The notes beneath the pieces were generated by a model, which saw only the letters and a list, made by a program, of their open reading frames with translations, ran no database searches and was not told the origin of the DNA. Below, one piece after another: positions 55,588 to 64,000 of a DNA stretch of 64,000 bases. The translations under genes and the position numbers were made by a program. Source of the DNA: Clostridiales bacterium (GTDB lineage Bacteria; Bacteroidota; Bacteroidia; Bacteroidales; Muribaculaceae); contig JAMPBP010000001.1 in assembly GCA_023666645.1 (NCBI GenBank), forward strand, positions 643,864 through 707,863, written 5' to 3'. Position 1 is the first letter of the stretch, and each line of letters opens with the position of its first letter.

Positions 55588-57045
55588 TCAGTCTATGACT
55601 TCCATCACTACCTCCCTGTCGTCGAAGTGATGTTTCACGCCCTGTATCTCCTGATAGTCCTCGTGCCCTTTGCCGGCAATGAGGACCACGTCACCGGGCT
55701 TGGCCAGGGAAGCGGCAGTGCGTATGGCCTCGCGGCGGTCCACGATGCTCAGTGTGCGTCGGCGCGAGGCATCGTCCTTGAGTCCCTCTTCCATGTCATG
55801 GAGTATATCGGTGGGATTCTCAAAGCGTGGGTTGTCGCTCGTGAGTATCAGGCGGTCGCTGAGCCGTGCGGCCTCGGCGGCCATGATGGGGCGTTTCCCC
55901 TTGTCACGGTTGCCTCCGGCTCCCACCACAGTTATGATGTCGCCTTTATCACCCACAATTTCCCTTATGGTTGTGAGGACATTGACCAGAGCATCGGGGG
56001 TGTGGGCATAGTCGACGATGGCTGTGAAACCACCCTTGGTGGAGTGGAAGGTTTGGAATCGGCCGGCAACGGGCACCAGTTTGCTCATGGCTACCAGGAT
56101 TTCCATATTGTCCCAGCCAAGCAGTGTCGATGCTCCATAGACAGCCGTGAGGTTATAGGCATTGAAGCGACCTGTGAAGCGGGTCTCGAGCTCAGTGCCG
56201 TTGAGCGACATGAGCATTCCGTCGAGACGGTCCTCGATGACGCGTCCGTTGAACGATGCCATTGATCTGAGCGAGTAGTTGTAGCGACGGGCACGGGTGT
56301 TCTGCACCATTATCTCACCGTGACTCTCATCGGCATTGGTCAATGCCCATGCTTCCTGAGGCAGGCTGTCGAAGAATGATTTCTTGGCGGCAAGATAGTC
56401 GGCAAATGTGCGGTGGTAGTCCAGGTGGTCGCGAGTGAGATTTGTGAAGATGCCTCCGCTGAATGTGAGGCCGGCGATACGCTGCTGGTGGGCAGCATGG
56501 GAACTCACCTCCATGGCCGCATATTCACAACCGGCCTCCACCATCTCGTGAAGGAGTTTGTTGATGGTAAGAGCGTCGGGGGTCGTTTGTTTTGCTTCGA
56601 CAGCTCGGGTGTCGATATAGTTCACCACTGTCGAGAGGAGTCCGGCTTTGTAGCCGAGCAACCGTGCCATCTCATAGATGAGTGTGGCTGTGGTTGTCTT
56701 TCCGTTGGTGCCTGTGACGCCTACAAGCTTGAGGTGGCGCGAAGGGTTGTCATACCACTCTGAGGCCAGGCGTCCCAGGGCATGCTGTGTGTTCTCGACC
56801 TGAATGAATGTGATGTCGGGGTCGTGGTCCTCAGGTATCTCTTCACACACTATGGCGGCTACACCGCGCCCCGACAGGGAGGGTATGAAAGAATGTCCGT
56901 CGACCACCGTGCCGCGCACGGCCACAAACAGCGAGTTGACGGTACACTCCCTGGAATCCATCGTTACATGTTCAACAGGGCGGTTTATGGTTCCCGACAC
57001 GAGAGGGCGGTCGAGACATTGTATGAGGTGTGACAGTTGTTTCAT
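55588..57045 (-). CDS. murE: UDP-MurNAc-tripeptide synthetase
   Basis: Adds the third residue of the stem. ATP loop GVTGTNGKTTTATLIYEMA, TNLTRDHLDYHRTFADY, and VDYAHTPDALVNVL. The substrate-selecting motif is DNPRFENP, that is DNPR, which in characterised enzymes indicates meso-diaminopimelate rather than lysine. 485 residues. 13 bases after ftsI. Confidence 0.96.
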   Translation of the reverse strand: MKQLSHLIQCLDRPLVSGTINRPVEHVTMDSRECTVNSLFVAVRGTVVDGHSFIPSLSGRGVAAIVCEEIPEDHDPDITFIQVENTQHALGRLASEWYDNPSRHLKLVGVTGTNGKTTTATLIYEMARLLGYKAGLLSTVVNYIDTRAVEAKQTTPDALTINKLLHEMVEAGCEYAAMEVSSHAAHQQRIAGLTFSGGIFTNLTRDHLDYHRTFADYLAAKKSFFDSLPQEAWALTNADESHGEIMVQNTRARRYNYSLRSMASFNGRVIEDRLDGMLMSLNGTELETRFTGRFNAYNLTAVYGASTLLGWDNMEILVAMSKLVPVAGRFQTFHSTKGGFTAIVDYAHTPDALVNVLTTIREIVGDKGDIITVVGAGGNRDKGKRPIMAAEAARLSDRLILTSDNPRFENPTDILHDMEEGLKDDASRRRTLSIVDRREAIRTAASLAKPGDVVLIAGKGHEDYQEIQGVKHHFDDREVVMEVID

Positions 57046-57058
57046 AATCTTATTATTG

Positions 57059-59200
57059 TCAAGTGTCTTGAGTAAGTTTCAATATTACGGTTCCACCGGC
57101 TATGCTGTCGCCCGGGTGTGGTGACTGGGAGGTCACGTAGCCGTTGCCCTCGACCTTTACTTCATAACCGGCATTCTCAAGCAAGGTCACCGCTTCACGG
57201 AGTCCCAGTCCTGTGACACGGGGCACAGTCCCACCGGTGGTGGGGGCGCTGGGGGTGGTGCCCCGCTTGGCTCCCGTCAGATTTATTGCACCGGTGACTG
57301 CCTTATAGGGCGTGGGGGCTGTGGTTGCATACATCACGGCATTGCGGTCGGGGTGTACATCTTCACGGTAGTTGCCCGAGTTGTCGAGCATTCCGCGGGC
57401 ATGGAGTTTGAGAGCTATGTTCTTCATCACCTGTCCGCTGGTGCTTGCCGCTCCGCGGAATAGGCGTTTGGGGTTGGCAGTCAGCACGATACATGAGTAT
57501 TTTGGGGCGCTGTAGGGGAAGAAGCCACAGAATGCCAGTCGTTTCTTGCTGGTATTGTAGCCTCGGCCCTCTACCATGTAGCATGTGCCGGTCTTGCCCG
57601 CGATATCGACGGTCTTTGACCTGACAAGGCGTCCGGTGCCACCATCTTTCCACACCACGTCGTGGATCATCTCGCGCAGTATGGCTGCGTTGCGGCTTGA
57701 GCACACGCTGTCCCTGATGTAGCTCACCGGATTGTCGATGATCGTGTCGCGCCCTACGAGTCGCGAATAAAGCCGGGGTCTCACATACTTGCCATTGTTG
57801 GCTATGGCATTATACATTGAGAGTGTGTGCATGGGTGGAAGCTCGGTCGTGTATCCATAGGCCATGCGCGAGAGGTCGATTTTCTTGGGCTTGCGGTTCA
57901 CGCGCGGTGCACATTCTCCTTCGATCCCTACACCGAGCGGTTCCATGAATCCCATCGAGGCCAGGCGTTCAGGGAACCCGGCAGGATTGTTCTCGTATCC
58001 TCGTAATATTATCTTGGCGGTGGCAATATTGGAGGAATAGCATATGACATCGCGCACGGCTACCGCCCCGTGGGCATGTGAGTCCTTGATTGGGTTCTTT
58101 CCGAGATATGCCCATGCGCCACCGGTGGGAATATGCTCGTCAAGATTGCGTACAATGCCATCTTCCAGAGCTATCATCATAGAAATGGGCTTGATGACTG
58201 AGCCGGGCTCGTAGGGACGCACGGCATGGTTGATGCCCTCCACCCATTTTCCTTTTTTCTTTTCAAGATTGGAAATGGCCTTTATATCACCGGTGGATAC
58301 CTCCATGAGCACAGCGGTGCCCCAATCGGCGTCACAGGTGTCGAGAATGCGCATCAGTTCGGTCTCCACAATATCCTGAATGTCGATGTCGATGGTTGTG
58401 ATCACATCATATCCGGGTATGGCGGCTGTATCGGTCCAGTTGGTGATGTGGCGTGTGAGTGGTACTTTCTTGGCCACTCCTGGCACTCCATAGAGAAGGG
58501 AGTCGAGGGCGCCCTCAAGTCCTGAGCGTCCTCGGCGCTGACGTGTCTTGGGGTCTTCGTTGACGAGTCCTATCGATTGGCGTGCCAGGTCGCCATAGGG
58601 CTTGGTGCGCACAATCACAGGCTCGACGATGAGGCCGGTCTTGGCAGCCTGGTCAATGCGGTAGAAAGGAAATTTTTTTACCTCCTCAACCTGACTGTAT
58701 TCAAGTTTCAGGAGCAATGGCCATGAGTTGAGGCGCCCGCGTTGAAGGCGTACACTCTTTTTAAGCGCAGTATCGGTGGGGTTCTTCAGCAGTCTTGCCT
58801 GGTCGGCACGATATTTGTGGCGCAGCTCCAGGGCAAGCTTGAAGTGGTCCTCCCATTCCTGACGGGTGCGGCGGTCACCGAATTTGGCTGCCAGGGCGTC
58901 GACAAGCAGATTGAGTGAGTCTCTGAACTCTTTTTCTCTGAACTGCTGGCTACTGAAATCCATGCGCATCGTGTAGTAGCGCAGGTTGGTGGCGAGCACG
59001 CGGCCATCGGCCGAGAGTATGTCACCGCGTGTGGGCTTTATGACCGTGGTCTGTGACAATTCCTTCATCGCCATCTTATTCCAGTCGTCGGCATGAACCA
59101 CGGTGGTGTCTACCATCTTGTAGACCACTATGGCCGATACGGTCAGAATGAGAATCGATATAAAGGCATATCGTAGTAATATGAGGAATCGGTTGTTCAT
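57059..59200 (-). CDS. ftsI: Division transpeptidase FtsI (PBP3) with PASTA domain
   Basis: Class B penicillin-binding protein that cross-links septal peptidoglycan. One N-terminal membrane segment (LLRYAFISILILTVSAIVVY), dimerisation domain, then the transpeptidase with active-site SVIK at 334-337, YSSN and IAGKTGTCY. A single PASTA domain ends the protein (about 652-713, VPRVTGLGLREAVTLLENAG). 713 residues. PASTA on FtsI is usual in Bacteroidetes and rare in proteobacteria. Confidence 0.96.
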   Translation of the reverse strand: MNNRFLILLRYAFISILILTVSAIVVYKMVDTTVVHADDWNKMAMKELSQTTVIKPTRGDILSADGRVLATNLRYYTMRMDFSSQQFREKEFRDSLNLLVDALAAKFGDRRTRQEWEDHFKLALELRHKYRADQARLLKNPTDTALKKSVRLQRGRLNSWPLLLKLEYSQVEEVKKFPFYRIDQAAKTGLIVEPVIVRTKPYGDLARQSIGLVNEDPKTRQRRGRSGLEGALDSLLYGVPGVAKKVPLTRHITNWTDTAAIPGYDVITTIDIDIQDIVETELMRILDTCDADWGTAVLMEVSTGDIKAISNLEKKKGKWVEGINHAVRPYEPGSVIKPISMMIALEDGIVRNLDEHIPTGGAWAYLGKNPIKDSHAHGAVAVRDVICYSSNIATAKIILRGYENNPAGFPERLASMGFMEPLGVGIEGECAPRVNRKPKKIDLSRMAYGYTTELPPMHTLSMYNAIANNGKYVRPRLYSRLVGRDTIIDNPVSYIRDSVCSSRNAAILREMIHDVVWKDGGTGRLVRSKTVDIAGKTGTCYMVEGRGYNTSKKRLAFCGFFPYSAPKYSCIVLTANPKRLFRGAASTSGQVMKNIALKLHARGMLDNSGNYREDVHPDRNAVMYATTAPTPYKAVTGAINLTGAKRGTTPSAPTTGGTVPRVTGLGLREAVTLLENAGYEVKVEGNGYVTSQSPHPGDSIAGGTVILKLTQDT

Positions 59201-59250
59201 TATTCTTGGCGTCCTTTATCTAAAGAGAGTGTCATGGATAGTGAAAGCTA

Positions 59251-59637
59251 TCACTTGCAATTGTAATGGATTTTAAAGGGTGGTGTATCCTGGACCTCAA
59301 GGTCGAGATGGTTGCGTCTCACGAGCTTGCGCATCGAGCTCTCGCGTATGCGGCTCATGTAGTCGCTTTGCTCCCTTATGCGCTCGGTCTTGACTATTTC
59401 GAGCTCTTTTTCCAGTTTCTGTATTGTCTCCATGCTCGTCTGGCATTCATATTTATTGGTGATGTACCACACAAACATCAACACGAGCAGGGCCACTGTA
59501 ATCCAATGGCGTGAAAAGAAGTCGGTCGAGATGAGGCGGCCACGCAGTGCGCGGCCCAGCATGTTGCCGGTGACCGATTTGCGCTTCGCCCTTTCGTGGG
59601 TGCTTGTACCTGTGTTCTCGTTCTTTTTTGCTTCCAT
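59251..59637 (-). CDS. ftsL: FtsL-like division protein
   Basis: 128 residues: basic N-terminal cytoplasmic part, one membrane segment (HWITVALLVLMFVWYIT) and a coiled-coil-like tail (ETIQKLEKELEIVKTERIRE). Size, plan and place between rsmH and ftsI identify the Bacteroidetes FtsL-type protein, although sequence identity to classic FtsL is low. Confidence 0.88.
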   Translation of the reverse strand: MEAKKNENTGTSTHERAKRKSVTGNMLGRALRGRLISTDFFSRHWITVALLVLMFVWYITNKYECQTSMETIQKLEKELEIVKTERIREQSDYMSRIRESSMRKLVRRNHLDLEVQDTPPFKIHYNCK

Positions 59638-59688
59638 TATATTGCTTGGTGTGTTTCTGTGTGTGATGCTGTGGTGGCGGGATATCGG

Positions 59689-60597
59689 TTAGAGCTTTAC
59701 TGCGATGCGTAGCTTGGCGCTTCGGGAACGCGGGTTGCGTTCCACTTCTTCCTCATCGGCCACAATCGGTTTATTGTTTACGGGTTTCAGCGGTGACTGG
59801 CTGCGGCCGTAGAAATCTTTCTCTATTTTCCCCTCCACGTTGCCTGTCTTCATGAAGTTTTTCACCAGTCGGTCCTCAAGTGAGTGGTAGGTGATGATGG
59901 CCAGCCTGCCACCTGGCTTGAGCACTTCGAGCGCTTGTGTCAACAACGCTTTCAGTGCGTCTATCTCACCGTTTACCTCGATGCGCAGGGCCTGGAACAA
60001 CTGTGCGAGTTCCTTTTTTTCCTGACGTGGATTGATGTAGGGGGCAATCACTTCCTTGAGCTGTTCGACGGTTTCGACCGGGGAGGTCTCGCGACGTTTC
60101 ACGATAGCTCGGGCAAGCTTGCGTGCATTTTTCAACTCGCCCAGCAGATAGAACATATCGGCCAGACGTTCCTCGCTGTATTCGGCGAGAATGCGCGAGG
60201 CATCGAGCGATGCACTGCGGTTCATGCGCATGTCGAGACGTCCTTCCCATCTGAAGGAGAAGCCTCGCTCAGGGTCGTCAAAATGGTGGAACGATACCCC
60301 AAGGTCTCCAAGTAGCCCATCGACACCATCTACATGGTAGTAGCGCATGAAATTTTTCAGGAACCTGAAGTTGCCGAGTATCACGGTGAGGCGCGGGTCG
60401 TTCCACATGCGCTCTATGGCATCGCGGTCCTGGTCCATAGCATACAGATGTCCCCGGGGTGAGAGGCGGTCGAGTATCGCGCGCGTGTGACCACCGCCAC
60501 CAAGGGTTACATCGACGTAGGTGCCTGCAGGTTTCAGGTCAAGCCCCTCGAGTACCTGTGGCAATAATGCCGGTATGTGATACACTTCGTTTTCCAT
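59689..60597 (-). CDS. rsmH: 16S rRNA m4C1402 methyltransferase
   Basis: N4-methylates C1402 of 16S rRNA using S-adenosylmethionine. SAM site GTYVDVTLGGGGHTRAIL, DGLLGDLGVSFHHFDDPERG, RRETSPVETVEQL and ITYHSLEDRLVKNFMK. 302 residues. First gene of the division cluster here; the usual mraZ does not precede it. Confidence 0.97.
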   Translation of the reverse strand: MENEVYHIPALLPQVLEGLDLKPAGTYVDVTLGGGGHTRAILDRLSPRGHLYAMDQDRDAIERMWNDPRLTVILGNFRFLKNFMRYYHVDGVDGLLGDLGVSFHHFDDPERGFSFRWEGRLDMRMNRSASLDASRILAEYSEERLADMFYLLGELKNARKLARAIVKRRETSPVETVEQLKEVIAPYINPRQEKKELAQLFQALRIEVNGEIDALKALLTQALEVLKPGGRLAIITYHSLEDRLVKNFMKTGNVEGKIEKDFYGRSQSPLKPVNNKPIVADEEEVERNPRSRSAKLRIAVKL

Positions 60598-60701
60598 ATT
60601 TGTCGCTGCTTGTTTTTTAGAGCGTAAAATTATAAAAAAGAATTCAAAATTTAGATATGTAAATAGTAAAAATCCTCAGAAAGTTATTAACATTGAGTAT
60701 G

Positions 60702-60744
60702 AAACCGCCCATACGGTCATTTCTATGGCCTATATGGGCGGTTT
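60702..60744 (-). terminator. Long hairpin behind the terminase-like gene
   Basis: AAACCGCCCATA (60702-60713) pairs exactly with TATGGGCGGTTT (60733-60744); inside, GGTCAT and ATGGCC add six pairs with one G-T. It is 32 bases after the minus-strand terminase-like gene and should separate it from the division cluster, although no long U-tract follows. Confidence 0.65.
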
Positions 60745-60776
60745 ACAAATGTAAATTTAAGAGTCAGTACCATGGT

Positions 60777-62636
60777 CTATGTCATGGAGTATATGTCGGT
60801 GTCCGACATACCTGCGGCTACTGTCATGGCGATGGCACGGGTGATGATGATATCGTCGTGATGGCCGTTGCGTGCTCCCTGACTACCGTTGGGGAGATAT
60901 TCATAGGTTGCCAGTTCGTTGCAGCACTGTGGGTCGCGCTCTATAAGCAATCCGTCGCGAAGGGCAGCGACAAGACGTGTGATGGCTGCTGTCTTGGTGG
61001 CCCGGTTGGTGTGGAATCCGGGGCGTGGTGTGCGTTCTTCTCCCCTGGCGGAATCGGAAGCCGACCGGTAGTACAGATTATCGTAGCAGCAGGATATCTC
61101 GTTGAGAATGAACAGTGATGGATCGCCTTCAGTGTTGTCACACTCGAGTGTGTTGCTCTCGTAGACAAGCAGTGCATTGTGATAATGGCGGGCAATGGCC
61201 GCTGCTTTCCATGCGAGCACATCGTGGTCACAATGTCCTCGCCACTGGGCCACTACCTCAAGGCAACCGGGCGATGAAAGGCGGTCAAAGACAGCAATCA
61301 CCGAGAAGTCGCTTTTGTGTGACCGTCCACCTACATCGACGCATACGATATAGGGCGACTCGTAGGTGCGGTAGGAGGGCACGGGGTGACGCCACACTTT
61401 CATCGCCCCTGTGGTCGATGGGGTGAATTTCATGCTCGAGAGTGATTCTTCACCGGTGAGCTTGCAGCCGGTGAAATCACCCGTCGCCATGGGCGCTGTA
61501 CAGCCGTTTCTGAGCCGGTCGATATGCTCGTTGTTGAACACCTGGTAGCCGCTGTGTGTGAACGCTTCTATATCGGTCGTGGGGTACTCGGCTTTCATCA
61601 TGGCATGGTCGGGGTATTCCTTGCGTTTCATGTGATACCAGTTCACCTGGGCCATTGAGCATCCATGCTCGTCGATGAGCTGCCGCTCGTAGTCGTCGAG
61701 GCTTTCCAGCAGCCGTGACTCATCGTCAGCAGGGGTAGCATACAACGGATTAAAGTACCATGGGATAAATACCGGCCGCTTGTCGCTCTCTCCGGCACAC
61801 GCTCTCAGCCACTCGCGGTGAAAATAGTTCCCGACACCGTTGGCGGTGCTTTCCATCACAATCAGTGTGAGCGGCTGCAGGTTGATTGAGCCGCATACCG
61901 CCCTTACCAATTGGCCCGGTGTCCTGAGTGGGGTATCGGCCCAGAAGGCGACCTCCGACAGGTGGGCCATGGCATAGTCGGCTCCTCTCACGGCCTCGTG
62001 ATTCTCGCTCGACCCTACTGTGACACGGCAGCCACGTCCCGGGATCTCCCTCACATTCAAGGCTCGCTCGAAGGGGCGGAATGATGGCTCGCTCCCTTCC
62101 TCCCCGAGCCACATGGCACGTGGGTAGCTTGCCAACATCTCGCTGTACATGCCGCGTATGGTGCTTGCTGTGTCCTTGACATGGGCACATATCAGGGAGT
62201 TCCAGTTCTTGCGTCCGGTGCATTGGATCCATGCCATATACATCTGGACAAGTGTCGACCCGCCCCATTGACGTGCCTTGAGCATGATGAATCGGAGCGG
62301 AAGGCCGGCAATGCGGTCGATTTCAAATTTTTCGGTGACAAATCGCTGTGGGGTGTTGAGTATGAACGGTATGACGCGACCGCTGCTCTTGTCGCGCACA
62401 TGACAGCAGGTGGCACACCAGTACTCAAAGTCATGACGTGAACGCAGCCGGTCAAATGCGTCACTATCCATTTTTCCTGATTTGTATTCAGGATCGCTTC
62501 TCATGGATTTGGGAATGTAGACAGATTTTCCGTCTGGGTGCTTCACTCTCACGCGTTCTCCGCATGATCCCTTGCCGCTGACCGGGTCGTAGCGTGTTGC
62601 CTCGATTTCACGGAATCTATTATCTTCGTTCTTCAT
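60777..62636 (-). CDS. Terminase large subunit-like protein
   Basis: 619 residues with the plan of phage DNA-packaging motors: a translocase ATPase and an RNase H-fold nuclease. The Walker A-like loop is KARQWGGST (120-128), the Walker B region AMAHLSEVAFW keeps the catalytic Glu though the preceding acid is Ser, and the nuclease acids are seen in CVDVGGRSHKSDFSVIAV, LVYESNTLE and GHHDDIIITRAIA. No capsid, portal or integrase gene is visible, and base composition matches the neighbouring division genes. It is either the edge of a prophage or a domesticated gene. Confidence 0.82.
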   Translation of the reverse strand: MKNEDNRFREIEATRYDPVSGKGSCGERVRVKHPDGKSVYIPKSMRSDPEYKSGKMDSDAFDRLRSRHDFEYWCATCCHVRDKSSGRVIPFILNTPQRFVTEKFEIDRIAGLPLRFIMLKARQWGGSTLVQMYMAWIQCTGRKNWNSLICAHVKDTASTIRGMYSEMLASYPRAMWLGEEGSEPSFRPFERALNVREIPGRGCRVTVGSSENHEAVRGADYAMAHLSEVAFWADTPLRTPGQLVRAVCGSINLQPLTLIVMESTANGVGNYFHREWLRACAGESDKRPVFIPWYFNPLYATPADDESRLLESLDDYERQLIDEHGCSMAQVNWYHMKRKEYPDHAMMKAEYPTTDIEAFTHSGYQVFNNEHIDRLRNGCTAPMATGDFTGCKLTGEESLSSMKFTPSTTGAMKVWRHPVPSYRTYESPYIVCVDVGGRSHKSDFSVIAVFDRLSSPGCLEVVAQWRGHCDHDVLAWKAAAIARHYHNALLVYESNTLECDNTEGDPSLFILNEISCCYDNLYYRSASDSARGEERTPRPGFHTNRATKTAAITRLVAALRDGLLIERDPQCCNELATYEYLPNGSQGARNGHHDDIIITRAIAMTVAAGMSDTDIYSMT

Positions 62637-64000
62637 GGTCGATTGATGTCAAAATGGTGTCGTTGGATAGGATTGCATCGAGAGTGGCTCTCACTTTAAG
62701 GCGTCGGGGCATGAGCACCCGGTGCTTTACTGGCCGATTGACTTCACCATTGACGATGAGTCGCGAGAAAGTGCGCCATGGCTGTCGCCCATGATGTGCA
62801 TCGATGCTGAGCGAGCCATCGACAATGCCTGCGGTCAGGTCGAGAATTATATCTTCGACAATGGCTACACCGCTCAGCTTGTCACCGGGTGTGATGTTAA
62901 GTTCCCGGCTGTATATGCAGCGGCAGCGGTCGCCTATTTCGCGGTTGAGGTTATATAGCCTGTTCTCGGTATGTGATGTGAGTCGTGCTCCTGATGTTCC
63001 GCTGTAACAGCATGTTGTCGCCGGAAGCCTGCGTGACGACCATGCGTTGTAGTCGGCGTGCATCACAAGGGCTGTCGATAATGTGCCCGGCTGGTCACAT
63101 GGAGTTACAAGGAGCAATTCGCCATACTCTTTGATCCAGGCAATGCATTTTCCGGTGATATTGCGTGCCAGTGTCTTGACCTTGTTCTGCTCTATGGCTA
63201 TGAGGTCATCACCGGCAATGGCTACCACGCGCGAATTACCCTGTAGGTTGTCGATGGTGGTGATGGCATCGGGACGTTCCACCGGGCGACTGTCAACTCT
63301 CACCGGTGGCAGAGGGTGAATGCTGTTGAGCGACAGTTTGAAGACTCCACCGGTGCCGGCTATGATGAATCTTGACCGGGACGACTCCCATGCCGACGAT
63401 GAGGGTGACGCGACGGGGTGTATCGCATGTATGGTGCCGCCTGCCACGGTTCCCCCGAGGTTGTCACCGGGTGAATCGCCTTTGAATACGAGCACCCGGT
63501 CGGGCATGTGCAGCTGTGGCATGTATGATGATTTCTCTTCCGGCCATGAGGCGCTCATGTCGGGCTCCAGGTTTATCGGCTCCACGCTGTCGGATATATG
63601 ACAGGAATAGTGTCCGCATGGTCTCAACGGCAATTCGCGACGGTATATGTTCCCATCGCTGTCGCGTGCCATGAAGCTGATGGATATGGCATCAGTGCCT
63701 GGGTAGACTATGAGCGGAGACAATGCGAGTGAGCGCCACCCGGTCATCTTACCCCGATTTACAAGATAGCGGCCATTGCTCAGCTTTACCTCGGCGATAG
63801 TGTCGAGCGAGTCGCTCACACTGCCATGGTTTGCAAAATACTGCAGTGGGTGGCCTTGCCACAATGTCACTTTGAGGTTTCCGAGCAGTGTGGTGTCTCC
63901 TTCCCGACAGGCGGTCATGGCAGTGACACGGTTGGGTAGCCGGCAGTTGTCACACCACCCGTTGACTTCGTCATATGGTGCTGAGGCAAGGAGTGACATG
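62620..64000 (-). CDS. Large unrecognised protein, possibly propeller-like (start may lie outside)
   Basis: At least 459 residues; an ATG sits at 63999 but the frame may continue beyond the window. Repeated segments such as RFIIAGTGGVFKLSLNSIH, RVVAIAGDDLIAIEQNKV and GELLLVTPCDQPG look like beta-propeller blades. A Cys pair CDNCRLP near the start and several CC pairs are notable. No signal peptide seen. Its end overlaps the start of the terminase-like gene by 17 bases, so the two are surely co-translated; a virion or structural role is a guess from that link. Confidence 0.6.
   Translation of the reverse strand, partial: MSLLASAPYDEVNGWCDNCRLPNRVTAMTACREGDTTLLGNLKVTLWQGHPLQYFANHGSVSDSLDTIAEVKLSNGRYLVNRGKMTGWRSLALSPLIVYPGTDAISISFMARDSDGNIYRRELPLRPCGHYSCHISDSVEPINLEPDMSASWPEEKSSYMPQLHMPDRVLVFKGDSPGDNLGGTVAGGTIHAIHPVASPSSSAWESSRSRFIIAGTGGVFKLSLNSIHPLPPVRVDSRPVERPDAITTIDNLQGNSRVVAIAGDDLIAIEQNKVKTLARNITGKCIAWIKEYGELLLVTPCDQPGTLSTALVMHADYNAWSSRRLPATTCCYSGTSGARLTSHTENRLYNLNREIGDRCRCIYSRELNITPGDKLSGVAIVEDIILDLTAGIVDGSLSIDAHHGRQPWRTFSRLIVNGEVNRPVKHRVLMPRRLKVRATLDAILSNDTILTSIDHEERR

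Noticed and set aside
60777..62636. Transposase or helicase as identity of the terminase-like gene
   Set aside because: The order of Walker A-like loop, glutamate motif and RNase H-type acids fits packaging terminases; no inverted repeats or target duplications flank it.

Overview
The window reads as a chromosomal piece of a Bacteroidales bacterium, most likely a Muribaculaceae-type gut commensal; family level is inference. Pointers are promoters of the Bacteroidetes form (TTTG or similar, about 20 bases, TAnnTTTG), start codons without Shine-Dalgarno sequences, Bacteroidales-restricted families (DUF4836, DUF4919, DUF4294, a PorZ-like type IX secretion protein, the FtsL-like protein of this phylum), a GH109 enzyme, and a MurA with Asp at the fosfomycin-reactive position. 

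Layout. 1-1.5 kb: the start of an AAA-type ATPase gene and a Fic AMPylase with an N-terminal helix-turn-helix, each behind its own palindromic operator candidate. 1.6-9.4 kb: tRNA-Ala(GGC), then a minus-strand run nadA, leuS, rdgB, porZ-like, unknown gene. 9.4-9.9 kb: an AT-rich gap with four identical TTATCAACA boxes, a candidate replication origin. 9.9-17.8 kb: a zinc-less class III sirtuin, DUF4919, murA, murB, upp, an unknown gene, gdhA and a degenerate receiver protein. 

18-29.5 kb: a polymorphic-toxin locus. One 6.1-kb plus-strand RHS gene ends in a variable toxin tip. It is followed by candidate immunity genes, a broken tip, and three copies of a repeat that carries a terminator and/or promoter next to pieces of the RHS core (two of the three), toxin-tip ORFs and small secreted or lipoprotein genes. 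This looks like a store of alternative toxin/immunity modules and is the most unusual part of the window. 

29.5-37 kb (plus strand): a secreted protein and a LamG-glycerophosphodiesterase fusion, DUF4294, an Lrp/AsnC regulator, then a DUF4836 lipoprotein with an ABC transporter. 37-45 kb (minus strand): panB, an epimerase, a GH109 alpha-N-acetylgalactosaminidase lipoprotein, two tandem AMP-binding enzymes and a secreted endonuclease/phosphatase-family protein. 

45-60.6 kb (minus strand): a nearly complete division and cell-wall cluster, rsmH-ftsL-ftsI-murE-mraY-murD-ftsW-murG-murC-ftsQ-ftsA-ftsZ, tightly packed and presumably one operon. With murA and murB at 12-14 kb the window encodes every cytoplasmic Mur ligase step except MurF. 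No mraZ precedes rsmH; instead a terminase-like gene and an unknown large protein, both on the minus strand, lie upstream to the window edge.
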